Shown one piece after another: positions 10,922-21,359 of a stretch of 64,000 bases of DNA. The position numbers were made by a program, and so were the translations under genes. This DNA is from Trichoderma breve (taxonomy: Eukaryota > Ascomycota > Sordariomycetes > Hypocreales > Hypocreaceae), in contig NC_079235.1 in NCBI RefSeq assembly GCF_028502605.1, forward strand, positions 2,728,001 to 2,792,000, written 5' to 3'. The notes beneath the pieces were generated by a model, which saw nothing but the letters and a program-made list of their open reading frames with translations, was not told where the DNA came from and did not search any database. Every line of letters starts with the position of its first letter. Within the stretch, counting starts at the first letter, position 1.

Positions 10922-12194
10922 ATGACCGACAGAATATTCCGCATCTTTAACCCGGGAGGTTGGTCCGACCCCGGGGCCTCTTCATCAGATCAGCCCATCT
11001 GACTAATAGCAAATGGCGAGTTCCTGGCTTGCTGACCCTGGAGCATAACAGAACCAAAGGGTGATCCCGTTGAGAAGAGGCGCGCCCAGCTGCGACGTGC
11101 CCAACAGTGAGCGCTTTTGCCCCTGGATTTGGATTCTTACGTGGCTAACCGCTGGCCAACAGATCTTATCGAGATCGCAAGGACAAGTACACCAAGGCGC
11201 TCGAGGCTGAACTAGCACGGTCTCGGAAGAGTGAGGCGGGTTTGACGTCCCAGATTGAGCAGCTTCGTGCCAAAGTCCAGAAACTGGCCAGTCTCTTGTC
11301 CCAAAATGGCATCTCACTTCCTCCAGATTTTGACGATGAGGGACAAGTTCATGATGATGTACCGCGTATAGATTCGTCTCCGCTCACAACGCGTGGACAA
11401 CCACAAGCCGCTGAAGGCTTCCTATCAAGTACGGATTCGACCTCTCCAGAGTCGACGACGGACCAAGGCGCTATCTTTAATACTGGAAATCGCACTCTAC
11501 GGCAGTACGGTTCGAGGATCTTTAGCCGACATCATGAACCGCAAGTTCCAGCGTCGACGAGGATCGCGGTTGCTACCACCCAAACTGAGCCTGGTGACAG
11601 GACTCGCCTTGCTGAACTTGATCCCACGCAGGTCGGAATGGAATTTGTGCTCACGTATGCTATGAAAATCTCACAGGATAGCGAAACGAGGAACTAACCA
11701 AAAACATTATGCAGACTAGAAAGGCCTTGTCTAAACCATCTACATGGAAACCCCAAAAAGCCCCTGGAACCACACGGCCATGCCTTGACCACCACAGTTC
11801 AGCTCCAGGCCTCCTTGTCACTTCCTCCGATCGATCCAAAGAACCCTGTACCTCCGTCATACCACAACGCTCCCGCAGCCGTACTCGATCGTCTATTGAA
11901 TCTTGCCCCAAGTGTATCGCCAGACGGCGACGTGACGCCGATACAAGCGTGGCATTTTATCCGTCGCCAACCGCAGTTTGGAGGTTTCGAGGTGCAGCGC
12001 CTCAACAGGCTGGCGGAGAGGCTACGGGAAGCAGCAAAATGTCACGGGTTAGTTGACGAAAATTGAAGACACCTCTTGAGAGATTGGAGCTAACAAGTGT
12101 AAATGCGTATAGGTTTGGTGCTGCTGTTCAGACGGGCATCTTTGAATCAGCTGTCCGAGAAATACTCCACCCCTTGGCTATAACAGCAGCCTGA
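10922..12194 (+). CDS. bZIP transcription factor (five exons)
   Basis: Proposed exons are 10922-10958, 11052-11106, 11163-11654, 11715-12047 and 12113-12194 (999 nt, 332 aa). All junctions keep phase. The basic region is split by intron 2: EKRRAQLRRAQ joins QSYRDRKDKYTKALEAEL (about residues 20-48), followed by a leucine-zipper-like coiled coil (SQIEQLRAKVQKLASLL). Intron 3 (GTATGC...TGCAG) restores a conserved-looking VGMEFVLTLERPCLNHLHG segment. Intron 4 (GTTAGT...GTATAG) joins AAKCHG to FGAAVQTGIFESAVREIL. This AQLRRAQxxYRxRK subtype with a C-terminal helical domain is common in filamentous ascomycetes and acts as a nuclear DNA-binding regulator; no target is known. The least certain part is exon 1: ATG 10922 with donor GTTGGT gives a matching phase, but the true start could differ. 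Confidence 0.8.
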
Positions 12195-12953
12195 TATATG
12201 CCCATGAAATGGAGCTACCTAATCTACCGAGAAACAGTATTTCACCAACTATCCCATAGAGGAGTCACTGGCAATAATGCATGGAGAACGATCTCACCAA
12301 ACGAAGCAATATGACTGCATAGAACCATCATTTTAAACGTGTACATTTCAAGTTTGGTATTCGAGATGCGGAGTAATAGATTTTTTAATATCATTCTTCA
12401 AGATTCTATTTATTTACCGCTGTGCAGAGTGCATGATGCGAACTAGAAGTCAGCGCTCTGCGAGGCAACCTTGAGCCTCCAGTAGGCGCATGTGATTCCA
12501 TGCGAATTTCATCATATATGCGAAACAAAAAGTGGGTTTCCAGCTATTCCAGCTGTTACTGGGTATAGACGCTGAAACCAATAAAAAAAAAAAACAATGA
12601 AACAAAACACAGCCTAAGTTCAAAACGTTACACATATCGAGAGCACCTCAGACCTGAACCCTTCAAAGACTGCGCCGCTGCCTCCAACCCTGTCAGATTT
12701 ACGGCCATGCCTAGAAAGGTGATGCGTAAGTGGCATCAAAGAACAAAAGAGGTAGTCAGTTTATATCAGGGGGGGAAAAGCTGCTCGCTGCCCTCAGCCC
12801 TGCCAGGTTAACGGGTATGCTTCTCCCTCAATCCAACTGGTGCTCGAGTCTCAAGGTCCCCTCTTAACATGTGATATTCATCTTGATGATGCCGCAATTG
12901 GGCAAGCTCTGCCACTGCCGTCTAAGAACCACAGTTTAGATTCCGCATTTCTC
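12195..12953. other. Intergenic region downstream of the bZIP gene
   Basis: This contains the bZIP 3' flank, which is AT-rich to about 12420, and unassigned sequence with an A run at 12580-12595. No gene was seen. Confidence 0.5.
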
Positions 12954-13300
12954 CTAGATGACCCGTCTTAAGACGACAGGCTCCTCAGCCACAAGTGTGG
13001 TCTTGGATTTCCGGTTCCGAGGCCGTCGCTGACCAGGCTTGCCTTTGTCCTCTTTCTTCTCTTTGTTTTTGTTCTTCCTGTCCTGCGTGTTTGACGCCGC
13101 GCCTTTGAATTTTCTACATCATGTTGCGCGCTTGTGCGTCGGCGTGAAACTCGACCAGTGTTTGTCATCTGTGGAATTGTAGGTGTAGTCGTAGGTGTAA
13201 TGGTGGGTGAGACGATTGGCACTTCTGCGACAATGGGGACTGGTGAATCCGGCGAAGTCGGTGGCTCCTGCAGAATAGAGACGTCAATGGGCGTGGAATT
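12954..13300 (-). pseudogene. C-terminal remnant of an unrecognised basic protein
   Basis: On minus, a frame ending at the stop 12954-12956 reads as a natural Lys/Arg-rich tail (KNKNKEKKEDKGKPGQRRPR, then SKTTLVAEEPVVLRRVI). Further upstream a different frame reads natural Pro/Thr/Ser-rich protein (PTSPDSPVPIVAEVPIVSP, then TGRVSRRRTSAQHDVENSK). The two would have to be joined by a frameshift near 13080-13090. No start with a plausible N-terminus is seen. Upstream of about 13300 the frame runs antisense to the kinase remnant. I read this as the 3' end of a broken gene, but the call rests on composition only and the family is unknown. Confidence 0.35.
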
Positions 13301-13819
13301 GAGTTGCATATTAACAGCATTTGCCCCCTCACAAAGAGTTGTTATATCCCTCTCTATGAGCCGGGCAGAGAAGAAGATGTTTGAAACGACAAGAATTTGC
13401 GTCGCGCCTGAAGTATGGCAGAACCAAGAGGCCATAAGAGACCTGGACAAGACAAAACTCGACATCTGGGCATTAGCCTCCTCATGGTTATACGCATTTG
13501 CCAAACCAAACGATAGCAAAATAGCAACTGAGAATGTCCATCGGTAGCTCCTGAATCAAGTAGACAGAACCTTCAAATCAAACCCTGATCTGACGCTTTT
13601 TGGCAGCCTTTTGCGCAAAATGTTGGCTTGGGAGCCACAAGAACGACCAACTGCTGCCAAAGCTCTTGCAAGCGACGCCTGGCAGCTTGTCTGGGCGGAG
13701 AGGACAAGGACAAGGATAAGAAAGAGCAGAAGCGGAAGGCCAAAATGCAATTGGACGGACCAAAGAGGGTAAGGGTGCTCTCACCCGGGGAAGAAGATTA
13801 CAAGACCTTTGAGTCATAA
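13260..13819 (+). pseudogene. Decayed protein-kinase C-lobe
   Basis: One plus frame reads kinase-like in the right order. An activation-segment-like MSRAEKKMFETTR (about 13360-13398) comes first. A subdomain VIII VAPEVW motif follows, then a subdomain IX-like KTKLDIWALASSWLYAF. A TAG stop at 13545-13547 interrupts the frame. The same frame then continues with LLNQVDRTFKSNPDLTLFGS and the subdomain XI motif LLRKMLAWEPQERPTAAKAL. The expected HRD catalytic loop and DFG motif upstream are not recognisable: the matching positions read roughly GVELSCIL and ISLSMSR. The N-lobe is absent. After about 13690 a second frame gives a more natural charged tail ending YKTFES at 13819, which suggests a second frameshift. 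The gene is therefore broken and truncated. The TAG could have come from CAG by C-to-T change. Confidence 0.65.
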
Positions 13820-14742
13820 CTGTTTTATATCGTCACAATCCCTCAACCCTAGAAGATGCTTAATTGTGTCAGAACCACGTAATCTCTTGGCTCATCTCCG
13901 TCTCTAATATGCTATGATGCAGCTTTAGCGATGCTATTGCGGCACGGATATGGTGTTGACAGGTAGGACGCCCTGTATACTAAAAAAAAGGCATAGAGCC
14001 CGGCCGCTCAAGAGGAAAAGGTAAAGTACCTGATTATACTACTAAGGTAGGCAACGTAAAGCTGCAGTAAATCCAGCCATAACGATCTAAAGCGGATTAA
14101 TTTCAAGTATACAAGTAGGTCAATGTACAAAATAAAAGCGGGCAATGTGGGCGAGGCGTAGGCCAACTACATCAGCATACTGTTATATCATGCCAATACT
14201 GTAATAATAACAATTCTTGCAATGTTTGACGAACAAAAATCACGTCTCACACTCACCAACTGACAGTTTATGGCAGTCTCACTTAGTTTGAACCCTTATG
14301 AAGCATTAACCTAAAGTGATGTTCAGCAACAAAAATGATAGTCAACTCAGACACAAGACAACATATGATCTTCTCATGATCTCTACTAAATATTAATACA
14401 ACCAGGTTAAATCCAGATGTAGAATTACACTACTCACTCATAAATATGCTGTCATACCTCCTTCTACTTACCTCCAAGGTAGGATCCCGCAGCATTGAAT
14501 ATGCTGACTAATCACAACACCCGCCATATTTTCATTCAACGCGTCTCACTCACTCTCGGCCGCGTCTAATTTCGATACTTCATTCCGGCGGGGCAGCCAA
14601 GCTCATCATCATGTATTCTCCTCCGTATCGCCATCACTGACAACTTCTTTAGCCTGTGACTGCGGTCATGTAGGGCGATGCTGCCTGTTATATATATCTT
14701 TTCCTCTTACCAACTCACAGCAATTCCTCTCAAAGCATAGCC
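13820..14742. other. AT-rich intergenic region upstream of the CENP-N homologue
   Basis: The region is AT-rich and without coding character from 13860 to about 14520. It then becomes more GC-balanced over the 200 nt before the next start codon. The proximal part is probably the promoter of the kinetochore gene. Confidence 0.5.
14539..14544 (+). promoter_or_regulatory. Candidate MCB box (ACGCGT) upstream of CENP-N homologue
   Basis: A perfect palindromic ACGCGT lies 204 nt upstream of the start codon at 14743. In yeasts this is the MBF-binding box of G1/S genes. Its place before a kinetochore gene fits cell-cycle control, but a single 6-mer can occur by chance. Confidence 0.35.
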
Positions 14743-16263
14743 ATGGTCAGGTTCTCCGTCCCAACCAAGGCCAGGCTGCCTTCTTCACTGCGCGTTGATT
14801 CCTCAAACCCTGCCGTCATAAAGAGCCTGGGCCGACTATCCCGCGAAGCACTCATTTCCCTGGCTATCAGCTGGCTTGATGAAGACACCATAGCCAATGC
14901 AGTGCCGTACTTGGAGCGAAGGGATGAAGAAGATGAAATTGATCCAGATGATATTTACCCCCCGTGTGGGTCGGTCCAGGAGCTGTACGAGCTTTATGTC
15001 GAGATGCAGCAGCAAAAGGGATCCAAGCGCGACGTGGCCAACCGCATACTGGAAGGCGATTGGAGACACGGACTGTCACTGTATCAGCTAGCCATGGTCG
15101 ACTTTTACTATCTGGAAGAGCATCCAATGTCACAGAAATGGACGGCTTATAAAATACTTCTGCTCAAGCCCCCTACCAAAGATGCCGACGACGAAATCCT
15201 TCAAGTTGACGATAAGGCGTTGAATGTCCCCCGTTTCCACCCTTCGACGTTTCTTCAGAGCCTTCAGGACCAAGTCCTACCGGATGTCAAGGCTCACTAC
15301 CAATTTTATCGACCAAAAGACCTCTCAGTCCTACTGTTGCGAATATTCGTCATTGAATCTCCATATAACAGTAGTATGGCCCTGTCCGGCGTCACCGGCA
15401 GTGGAGGTGCCACCAACTTCACTTCGTCGCGGACGGTATACCTAGCATTCCCGGATGGCTCTTCCCACATTTACATAACCAAATCTCAAGCCAACGGCCC
15501 GGCTCCCACAGGTGAATCGAAGAGTCTCCAGAATCTGATTATTCACGGCGTCCCAAAAGCATTGTCTAGGCCAAGAGAACGATATACTCTAAAGCCGACT
15601 AGTCTTACGAGCAGAAACCTGGAAACTCTCCTGGACAAAAGGGGTCCCGGGCGGGGAAATGCAGCAGGAGGTGGTTGGAGCATATATGCCTCTGACAAAA
15701 ACAAAAAGTCACCCCTCGATGCCATTCTTCCTAGCCCTCCGCTTTCCAGAGATTCCTCCCTTTCTGACCAGAACCGCAAGAGATTAAAACCGCTGAATTC
15801 GGATCAGCGATCTGCTAAACGAGCCAAGCTGGTCGCCCAAGCGCGGTTTGGTGATTCCGGCCTTGTAGCTGATGGGAAAGGGATTGAAAGGGTCGACGTT
15901 CTACTCAAAGATCCCTTCCCGACACCTTCTGCTGTGGAGAATCAAGCATCGGAAGAAGATCAGGCAAATGCCCCCAGCGAGACTTCGGTTTCAGCTCGGA
16001 GAAGGACGATTGATGCTGTGCTTCGTCAAGCTGCTGATGGCGATGACGAAGAATTGAATGAGCCTGGAAATCCTTCACAGTGGCGCCCGACGGTGCAAAT
16101 CACGTTTCAAGGAAACCATGTTTTTGCTGGTATCCGACAACTTGTTGAAGCCGGCATTGTGGATGGCGAGCGCATGCCCGGTTGGATGACTGGCGAAGAT
16201 GGCGTTACTGTGGGTGTGGTAAAGCATGGACGGATACGAGGCAACAAGGGATCGGGGCTATGA
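14743..16263 (+). CDS. Inner kinetochore protein CENP-N / Chl4 (Mis15) homologue
   Basis: Single exon, 506 aa. The N-terminus reads as the Chl4/CENP-N family: PTKARLPSSLRVDSSNPAVI, then LSREALISLAISWLDED (about residues 29-45). A helical block follows, including DVANRILEGDWRHGLSLYQL (about 97-116) and a DFYYLEEHPMSQKWTAYKI segment. The middle carries strand-like elements (YQFYRPKDLSVLLLRIFVIE; RTVYLAFPDGSSHIYITK). The C-terminal block WRPTVQITFQGNHVFAGIRQ is also typical of the family. A disordered Ser/Lys/Asp-rich linker separates them at about 325-445. The protein is expected to work in the CCAN/Ctf19-type inner kinetochore with CENP-L/Iml3, bridging CENP-A nucleosomes to outer components; that role comes from the family. 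The gene converges on the TatD-type gene, 89 nt between stops. Confidence 0.88.
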   Translation: MVRFSVPTKARLPSSLRVDSSNPAVIKSLGRLSREALISLAISWLDEDTIANAVPYLERRDEEDEIDPDDIYPPCGSVQELYELYVEMQQQKGSKRDVANRILEGDWRHGLSLYQLAMVDFYYLEEHPMSQKWTAYKILLLKPPTKDADDEILQVDDKALNVPRFHPSTFLQSLQDQVLPDVKAHYQFYRPKDLSVLLLRIFVIESPYNSSMALSGVTGSGGATNFTSSRTVYLAFPDGSSHIYITKSQANGPAPTGESKSLQNLIIHGVPKALSRPRERYTLKPTSLTSRNLETLLDKRGPGRGNAAGGGWSIYASDKNKKSPLDAILPSPPLSRDSSLSDQNRKRLKPLNSDQRSAKRAKLVAQARFGDSGLVADGKGIERVDVLLKDPFPTPSAVENQASEEDQANAPSETSVSARRRTIDAVLRQAADGDDEELNEPGNPSQWRPTVQITFQGNHVFAGIRQLVEAGIVDGERMPGWMTGEDGVTVGVVKHGRIRGNKGSGL

Positions 16264-16352
16264 TGGGATGTCCGGCATTTTTGGGGGTTTTGGATATACT
16301 GTATACTGTTCTTTCTATGCGCTTGATACCCTTACGATGAACCATAACGACT

Positions 16353-17752
16353 CTAATTTGCCTCGCCGAGGCCAAAAACGCTCACGGTGTTTCTCCATGA
16401 TGCTTCGCAAAGTTCTTCTACGCTCACGCCCTTGACGGCAGCGACGATTTTGGCAACCCGCTCAATAGTGCACGGTTCGTTGCGGCCTTTGATCATGGCC
16501 CCCTGCTCCCACTTCTCCTTTTTCACTACCTTGAACCGGTCTGGCACATCAGGCTCCTTCTTTTGGTTCTTCTGCTTCTTCGGCCGCTTTGTCTGCTGCT
16601 GTGCGGCTGCATCAGTCGGTTGAGGCTCACCATTCGTCACTGGCTGCTCAGGCTCGGGCTTCTTTTCTATCAAGTACTGGTATCCAGCATGGCTGGGTCG
16701 TACCTCGCACCAAGGACCGTCTGTTTCCAGCATGATCCTGTCAAGGGTAATCTCCTTCACCATAGTAAGGTTCTCTTCCGTCTTGAGACTGCAACCATTG
16801 ACACCAATATGCAGGCCTAGATCCATCAGCTCCTTCATCTCCTCTATGGTGCCCGTGAAGCTGTGTACTACGCCACCCTTCTCCAATCTTTCGAGCTTAT
16901 CACCGAAAGCCCCTTTCAACAGGTCCACAAAGTCGCGATGGGCGGCTCTAGAGTGGAGAAATAATGGTAGCTGGGGTTGAAGAGAGGCAGCAACCTTGAG
17001 CTGAGCTTCAAAGGAGTGTAACTGAGCGGCCTTGCTGCAAAAATTCAGCCGGTCGTAATCAAGCCCAAACTCTCCCAGGGCGACTAGATGATGCTTGCTA
17101 GAGGCCGTTGCGTCGGCAAGCAGGGTCTCGAATTCGGCAATCACCTTGGCAGATGTTTCCGAGTCGGGTTCGCCTCGGTGCTCTGTTGATTCTGGGTCCT
17201 CGGGCTCACAAGGAGCCACATGTTCTTCATGTCTACCATGGCCTCCTTTGCAGAATATGGCACTGCTACATGGGTGGATGCCAGCGGTACCAAAGCATGT
17301 TCCAGCTACATGTACTAGTTCAGCATGTGATTGCTTCTATGGAAGAAGGGCTTACCGACGGAATTCCTTTGCCAGCTCCAAGGCATCACGAGCGCTCTTA
17401 AAATCAGAGCCCGTCACGATGAGCTTAGTGCAGCCCACTTCCTTGGCTCTGCTGATGACATCCTTGAGATCATCGGGGTGGCGCTGAGAGCCGTGATGTT
17501 TGCCCCTGAAGATGGGATCGGCTAGATTGATTCCTATCTTCACCAGCTACGCATCAGCAGTCCGAGATTTCTATCGTGAAAATAAGGCCATTGGGGATAA
17601 AATACATCGATATATCTGGGTTTATAGGCCTCTGATGCCGGCTCAGAGTTGGGCTGCGGGGCACTCATTGTGGAAAACACTGAGAAACGAGAGACGGCAG
17701 CGGTGTAATGGCGTGGCAGATGATGACGGACTCTCCCCAGAATCCTAGACAT
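16353..17752 (-). CDS. TatD-family metal-dependent hydrolase (DNase)
   Basis: Exons on minus: 17752 (or 17668)-17606, 17546-17360 and 17305-16353; 428 or 400 aa. Intron 1 is GTATTT...GCGTAG. Intron 2 needs the weak donor GTCGGT, which keeps phase and rebuilds EFPGTCFGTAGIHPCSS; the stronger GTAAGC four bases further into the intron would break the frame. TatD landmarks are KIGINLADPIFRG (start of the TIM barrel), HPDDLKDVISRAKEVG, TGSDFKSARDALELA, AGIHPC (metal-ligand His), GEFGLDYDR (Glu, Asp), LPLFLHSRAAHRDF (His), VVHSFTG (His) and LETDGPWCEVRPSH (Asp). The family has 3'-5' exonuclease or endonuclease activity. A Lys-rich insert sits near the C-terminus (QQQTKRPKKQKNQKKE). Between the two ATGs lies an Arg-rich leader without acidic residues (MSRILGRVRHHLPRHYTAAV) that resembles a mitochondrial presequence. 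Confidence 0.85.
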
Positions 17753-18471
17753 ATATACAGGATACTCGTGTATAGAAAGCAGTATCAACTTCCCACCGCA
17801 GATGTAGGTATCTAGTAGTCATGGCATTGGCAAAATGGCATCTCGAAAGCTGCTTAGTAATTTCAAAAGACATTTAAACCACCACTTTAACGCACGTGAC
17901 CCCGCGACAGCTCCGAGAAACTCGATGACCAAGACACGCGCCCGGGATTCGCGTATCCACCAAAACAGAGGATGCTTAGCTACAATTCACGGATGGATGA
18001 TTAATTAACTGCTCCCAGAAGCTTAGCATTTGTTGTGAGCCCGATCAGGCTTAAGGAGGACGAATGAGGCAGTGATTGTTGGGTCTCTCGGCGCCGCTCT
18101 CGCCCTTGACTGGCCACTTCACTGGAATGGTGCTTGCCGCGGGGCATCTTTTTTTTTTAATGAGTTTCACAGCGTGCCACCAGTATTTTTCACGCTAACC
18201 GCTGGCGTGGCGCGTGCTGGAGACGCGCCTCAGAATAAAACCGTCCCTCGCCTTCTGGAGGGCACACTTTACTCTTCTCTTCCCAAAACAAAGCAAACGC
18301 ATCTCAAGGCCTCGATTCATCTCGAACGCCCTCAAAGCTCTGTCCGACTGCCTGAGTGTCTTGACTGATACTTGCAAGCGTCCGAGAGCCTTGAACAATC
18401 ACCTACGTCATTCTTTTGTCCAATATATCCCCCCCGCCGTCTTCTCTTTTCCGCCATCCCACGCCGCCACC
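17753..18471. other. Divergent promoter region, TatD-type gene / RNR large subunit
   Basis: 720 nt separate the two start codons. The part near 18230-18470 is pyrimidine-rich and is probably the RNR leader. Candidate cell-cycle motifs are listed separately. No ORF of interest was seen. Confidence 0.5.
17936..18227. promoter_or_regulatory. Cluster of ACGCG (MCB-core) motifs upstream of RNR large subunit
   Basis: ACGCG cores occur at 17936-17940 and 18223-18227 on plus. On minus they occur at 17950-17954 (within ACGCGAA, 17948-17954) and 18211-18215. In yeasts ribonucleotide reductase genes are regulated by MBF through ACGCGT/ACGCGNA boxes. Four cores in 300 nt upstream of the start at 18472 fit S-phase control. 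This is a motif match only; no expression evidence is available. Confidence 0.4.
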
Positions 18472-21359
18472 ATGTATGTGAGGAAGCGTGGTATGTATCC
18501 CACTGTTGATTTAGATTAAGCCTTTTCAGTATTTCTAATCCATGGATAGACGGTCGTCAGGAGCGTGTTCAGTTCGACAAGATCACGGCTCGTGTCTCTC
18601 GGCTGTGTTACGGCCTGGACACTGACCATGTCGACCCTGTAGCCATTACCCAGAAGGTCATTTCTGGCGTCTATGGAGGTGTCACGACAGTGCAGCTTGA
18701 CGATCTTGTAAGTCAGCCATCTCTTGTAATGCCAACCTGCAGCCGTTAACGTGTAGACCAGGCTGCCGAAACTGCCGCGTACATGACCGTTACCCATCCC
18801 GACTATGCCATCCTCGCCGCCCGCATTGCCGTCTCCAACCTCCACAAACAAACCAAGAAGCAGTGGTCAGCTGTTGTCAGTGATCTGTACCACTATGTAA
18901 ACCCAAAGAACAACAGGGCCTCGCCCATGATCTCCAAAGACACATATGAGTGTGTCATGCGACACAAGGAGGAGCTCGACTCCGCCATTGTCTACGATCG
19001 AGACTTCAACTACCAATACTTCGGCTTCAAGACTTTGGAGCGGTCATACCTTCTGAAGCTTGATGGCAAGATTGTTGAGCGGCCACAGCACATGATTATG
19101 CGAGTGTCTGTTGGTATCTGGGGAGATGACATTGAGCGTGTCCTGGAGACATACAACCTCATGTCTAGCAAGTTCTTCACCCATGCCTCCCCCACCCTGT
19201 TCAATGCTGGTACCCCGCAGGCCCAGCTGTCCTCATGCTTCTTGGTCGACATGAAGGACGATAGCATTGAGGGTATCTATGACACTCTGAAGACATGTGC
19301 CATGATTTCCAAGATGGCTGGTGGTATCGGCTTGAACGTCCACCGCATCCGTGCCACCGGCTCTTACATTGCTGGCACCAACGGTACCTCCAACGGTATC
19401 ATTCCCATGCTTCGAGTCTTCAACAACACTGCCAGATATGTCGACCAGGGTGGTAACAAGCGTCCTGGTGCCTTTGCCATCTACCTCGAGCCCTGGCACG
19501 CCGACGTCTTTGAGTTCCTTGATCTCCGCAAGAACCACGGCAAGGAAGAGGTCCGCGCTCGCGACTTGTTCCTTGCTCTCTGGATTCCCGATCTCTTCAT
19601 GAAGCGTGTTGAGAAGAACTTGGACTGGACGCTCATGTGCCCCAACGAATGCCCTGGCCTTGCTGACTGCTATGGCGAGGAATTCGAGGCTTTGTATGAG
19701 AAGTACGAGAAGGAGGGACGTGGTCGCAAGACCATCCGTGCTCAGAAGCTGTGGTATTCCATTCTGGAAGCCCAGACCGAAACTGGTAACCCCTTCATGC
19801 TCTACAAGGATGCCTGCAACCGCAAGAGCAACCAGAAGAACCTGGGAACCATCCGCAGCTCCAACCTCTGCACCGAGATTATCGAGTACTGTGCCCCAGA
19901 TGAGGTTGCTGTTTGCAACTTGGCCTCTTTGGCCCTCCCTGCTTATGTCGACTACAACGAAGGCTGCTACGACTTTAAGAAGCTCCATGAAGTCACCAAG
20001 GTGGTTGTCCGCAACCTTAACAAGATCATTGATGTCAACCACTACCCTGTCCAGGAGGCCCGCAACAGCAACATGCGCCACCGACCCATTGGTGTTGGTG
20101 TCCAGGGTCTTGCCGACGCTTTCCTTGCCCTGCGCATGCCCTTTGAGTCTCCCGAGGCTCGTGAGCTGAACAAGCAGATCTTTGAGACAATCTACCACGC
20201 GGCCCTTGAGGCTTCTATGGAGATCGCCAAGGTGGAGGGTCCCTACGAATCATTCAAGGGATCACCTGCATCCGAGGGCATCCTCCAATTCGACATGTGG
20301 GATGTCAAGCCCTCTGACCTGTGGGAGTGGGACTCGCTCAAGGAGCAGATCAAGGAGCACGGTACGCGCAACAGCTTGCTCCTCGCCCCTATGCCAACTG
20401 CCAGTACGTCCCAGATTCTGGGCAACAACGAGTGCTTCGAGCCCTACACTTCCAACATCTACCAGCGACGTGTCCTTGCCGGCGAGTTCCAGGTTGTCAA
20501 CCCCTGGCTGCTCAAGGACCTGGTCGACACCGGCCTCTGGTCCGATGCCATGAAGAACCGTATCATTGCTGAGAACGGCTCCATTCAGAACATCCCCAAC
20601 ATCCCCGAGGATATCAAGGCCTTGTACAAGACTGTCTGGGAGATTTCTCAGCGCCAGATTGTCCAGATGGCGGCTGATCGTGGTGCTTTCATTGATCAGT
20701 CCCAGTCCCTGAACATCCACATGAAGGACCCCACGATGGGCAAGATTACCAGCATGCACTTCACTGGCTGGAAGCTTGGTCTCAAGACCGGCATGTACTA
20801 CCTGCGTACTCAGGCCGCGGCTGCTCCTATTCAGTTCACCGTTGATCAGGAGGCTCTTAAGATTGCTGATGCCACCGTCAGCAAAGACCGTGTTCTGAAG
20901 AAGCGCGCGCCTCCTCCAGGATCTTCTTACATGATGTCCTCGCCATCTGCCGTCCCTCGCCCTGCCAGTGCGAAGAGGGAAGGAGACTCTGGCAACTCGC
21001 TGAGCTCCAACGGTGTTCCTACACCCACTACCACTCCTCCCCCCGCCGTGAGCAGGCCTCTGGCGTCTCCTCACAAGGCTCCTCCTATGAAGGCCGATGT
21101 TGATGAAGGAGATAGCCCCAAGGTTCTTCCCACTGAGCCCTTGGACGCTGTCAATGATGAGGAGCTGAGCAAGAAGCCCAACCAGTCCGAGGACAAGGAC
21201 GAGGACAATGAGGAGCGCGAAAGAGACATTTACTCGGACGCTGTTCTAGCCTGTAAGTTACACTGACTCTTGTCAAAGCAAACTAAAATTGACATGGTAC
21301 TGACTCCTCTTCTAGGCAGCATTGAAAACCCCGAGTCCTGTGTTATGTGCAGTGGCTAG
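18472..21359 (+). CDS. rnr1: Ribonucleoside-diphosphate reductase large subunit
   Basis: Exons 18472-18490, 18550-18707, 18762-21252 and 21316-21359; 903 aa, the usual fungal length. It reduces NDPs to dNDPs with the small subunit, mainly in the cytosol. The N-terminal ATP-cone starts [19 protein letters not shown]. Active-site residues fall at nearly the same numbers as in yeast Rnr1: C218 (SSCFLVD) and C444 (VAVCNLASL) as the redox pair, and N427, C429 and E431 (NLCTEIIEY) as the radical site. The paired tyrosines of the radical path are at 738-739 (GMYYLRTQ). The last exon supplies the swinging-arm pair C898/C901 (ESCVMCSG). The short first exon splits codon 7. Acceptor CCAG at 18758-18761 was chosen because it restores the conserved [11 protein letters not shown]. 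Residues from about 770 to 880 form a disordered Ser/Pro/Glu-rich linker. ACGCG motifs upstream suggest G1/S regulation. Confidence 0.96.

Noticed and set aside
12968..13519. Minus-strand 183-codon frame taken as one intact protein
   Set aside because: Its first half is antisense to the kinase remnant, and its end reads worse than the neighbouring frame; better explained as relics.
19233..20198. Long antisense frame (321 codons) within the RNR gene
   Set aside because: Mirror of a strongly codon-biased gene; Val/Leu/Asp-rich antisense artefact.
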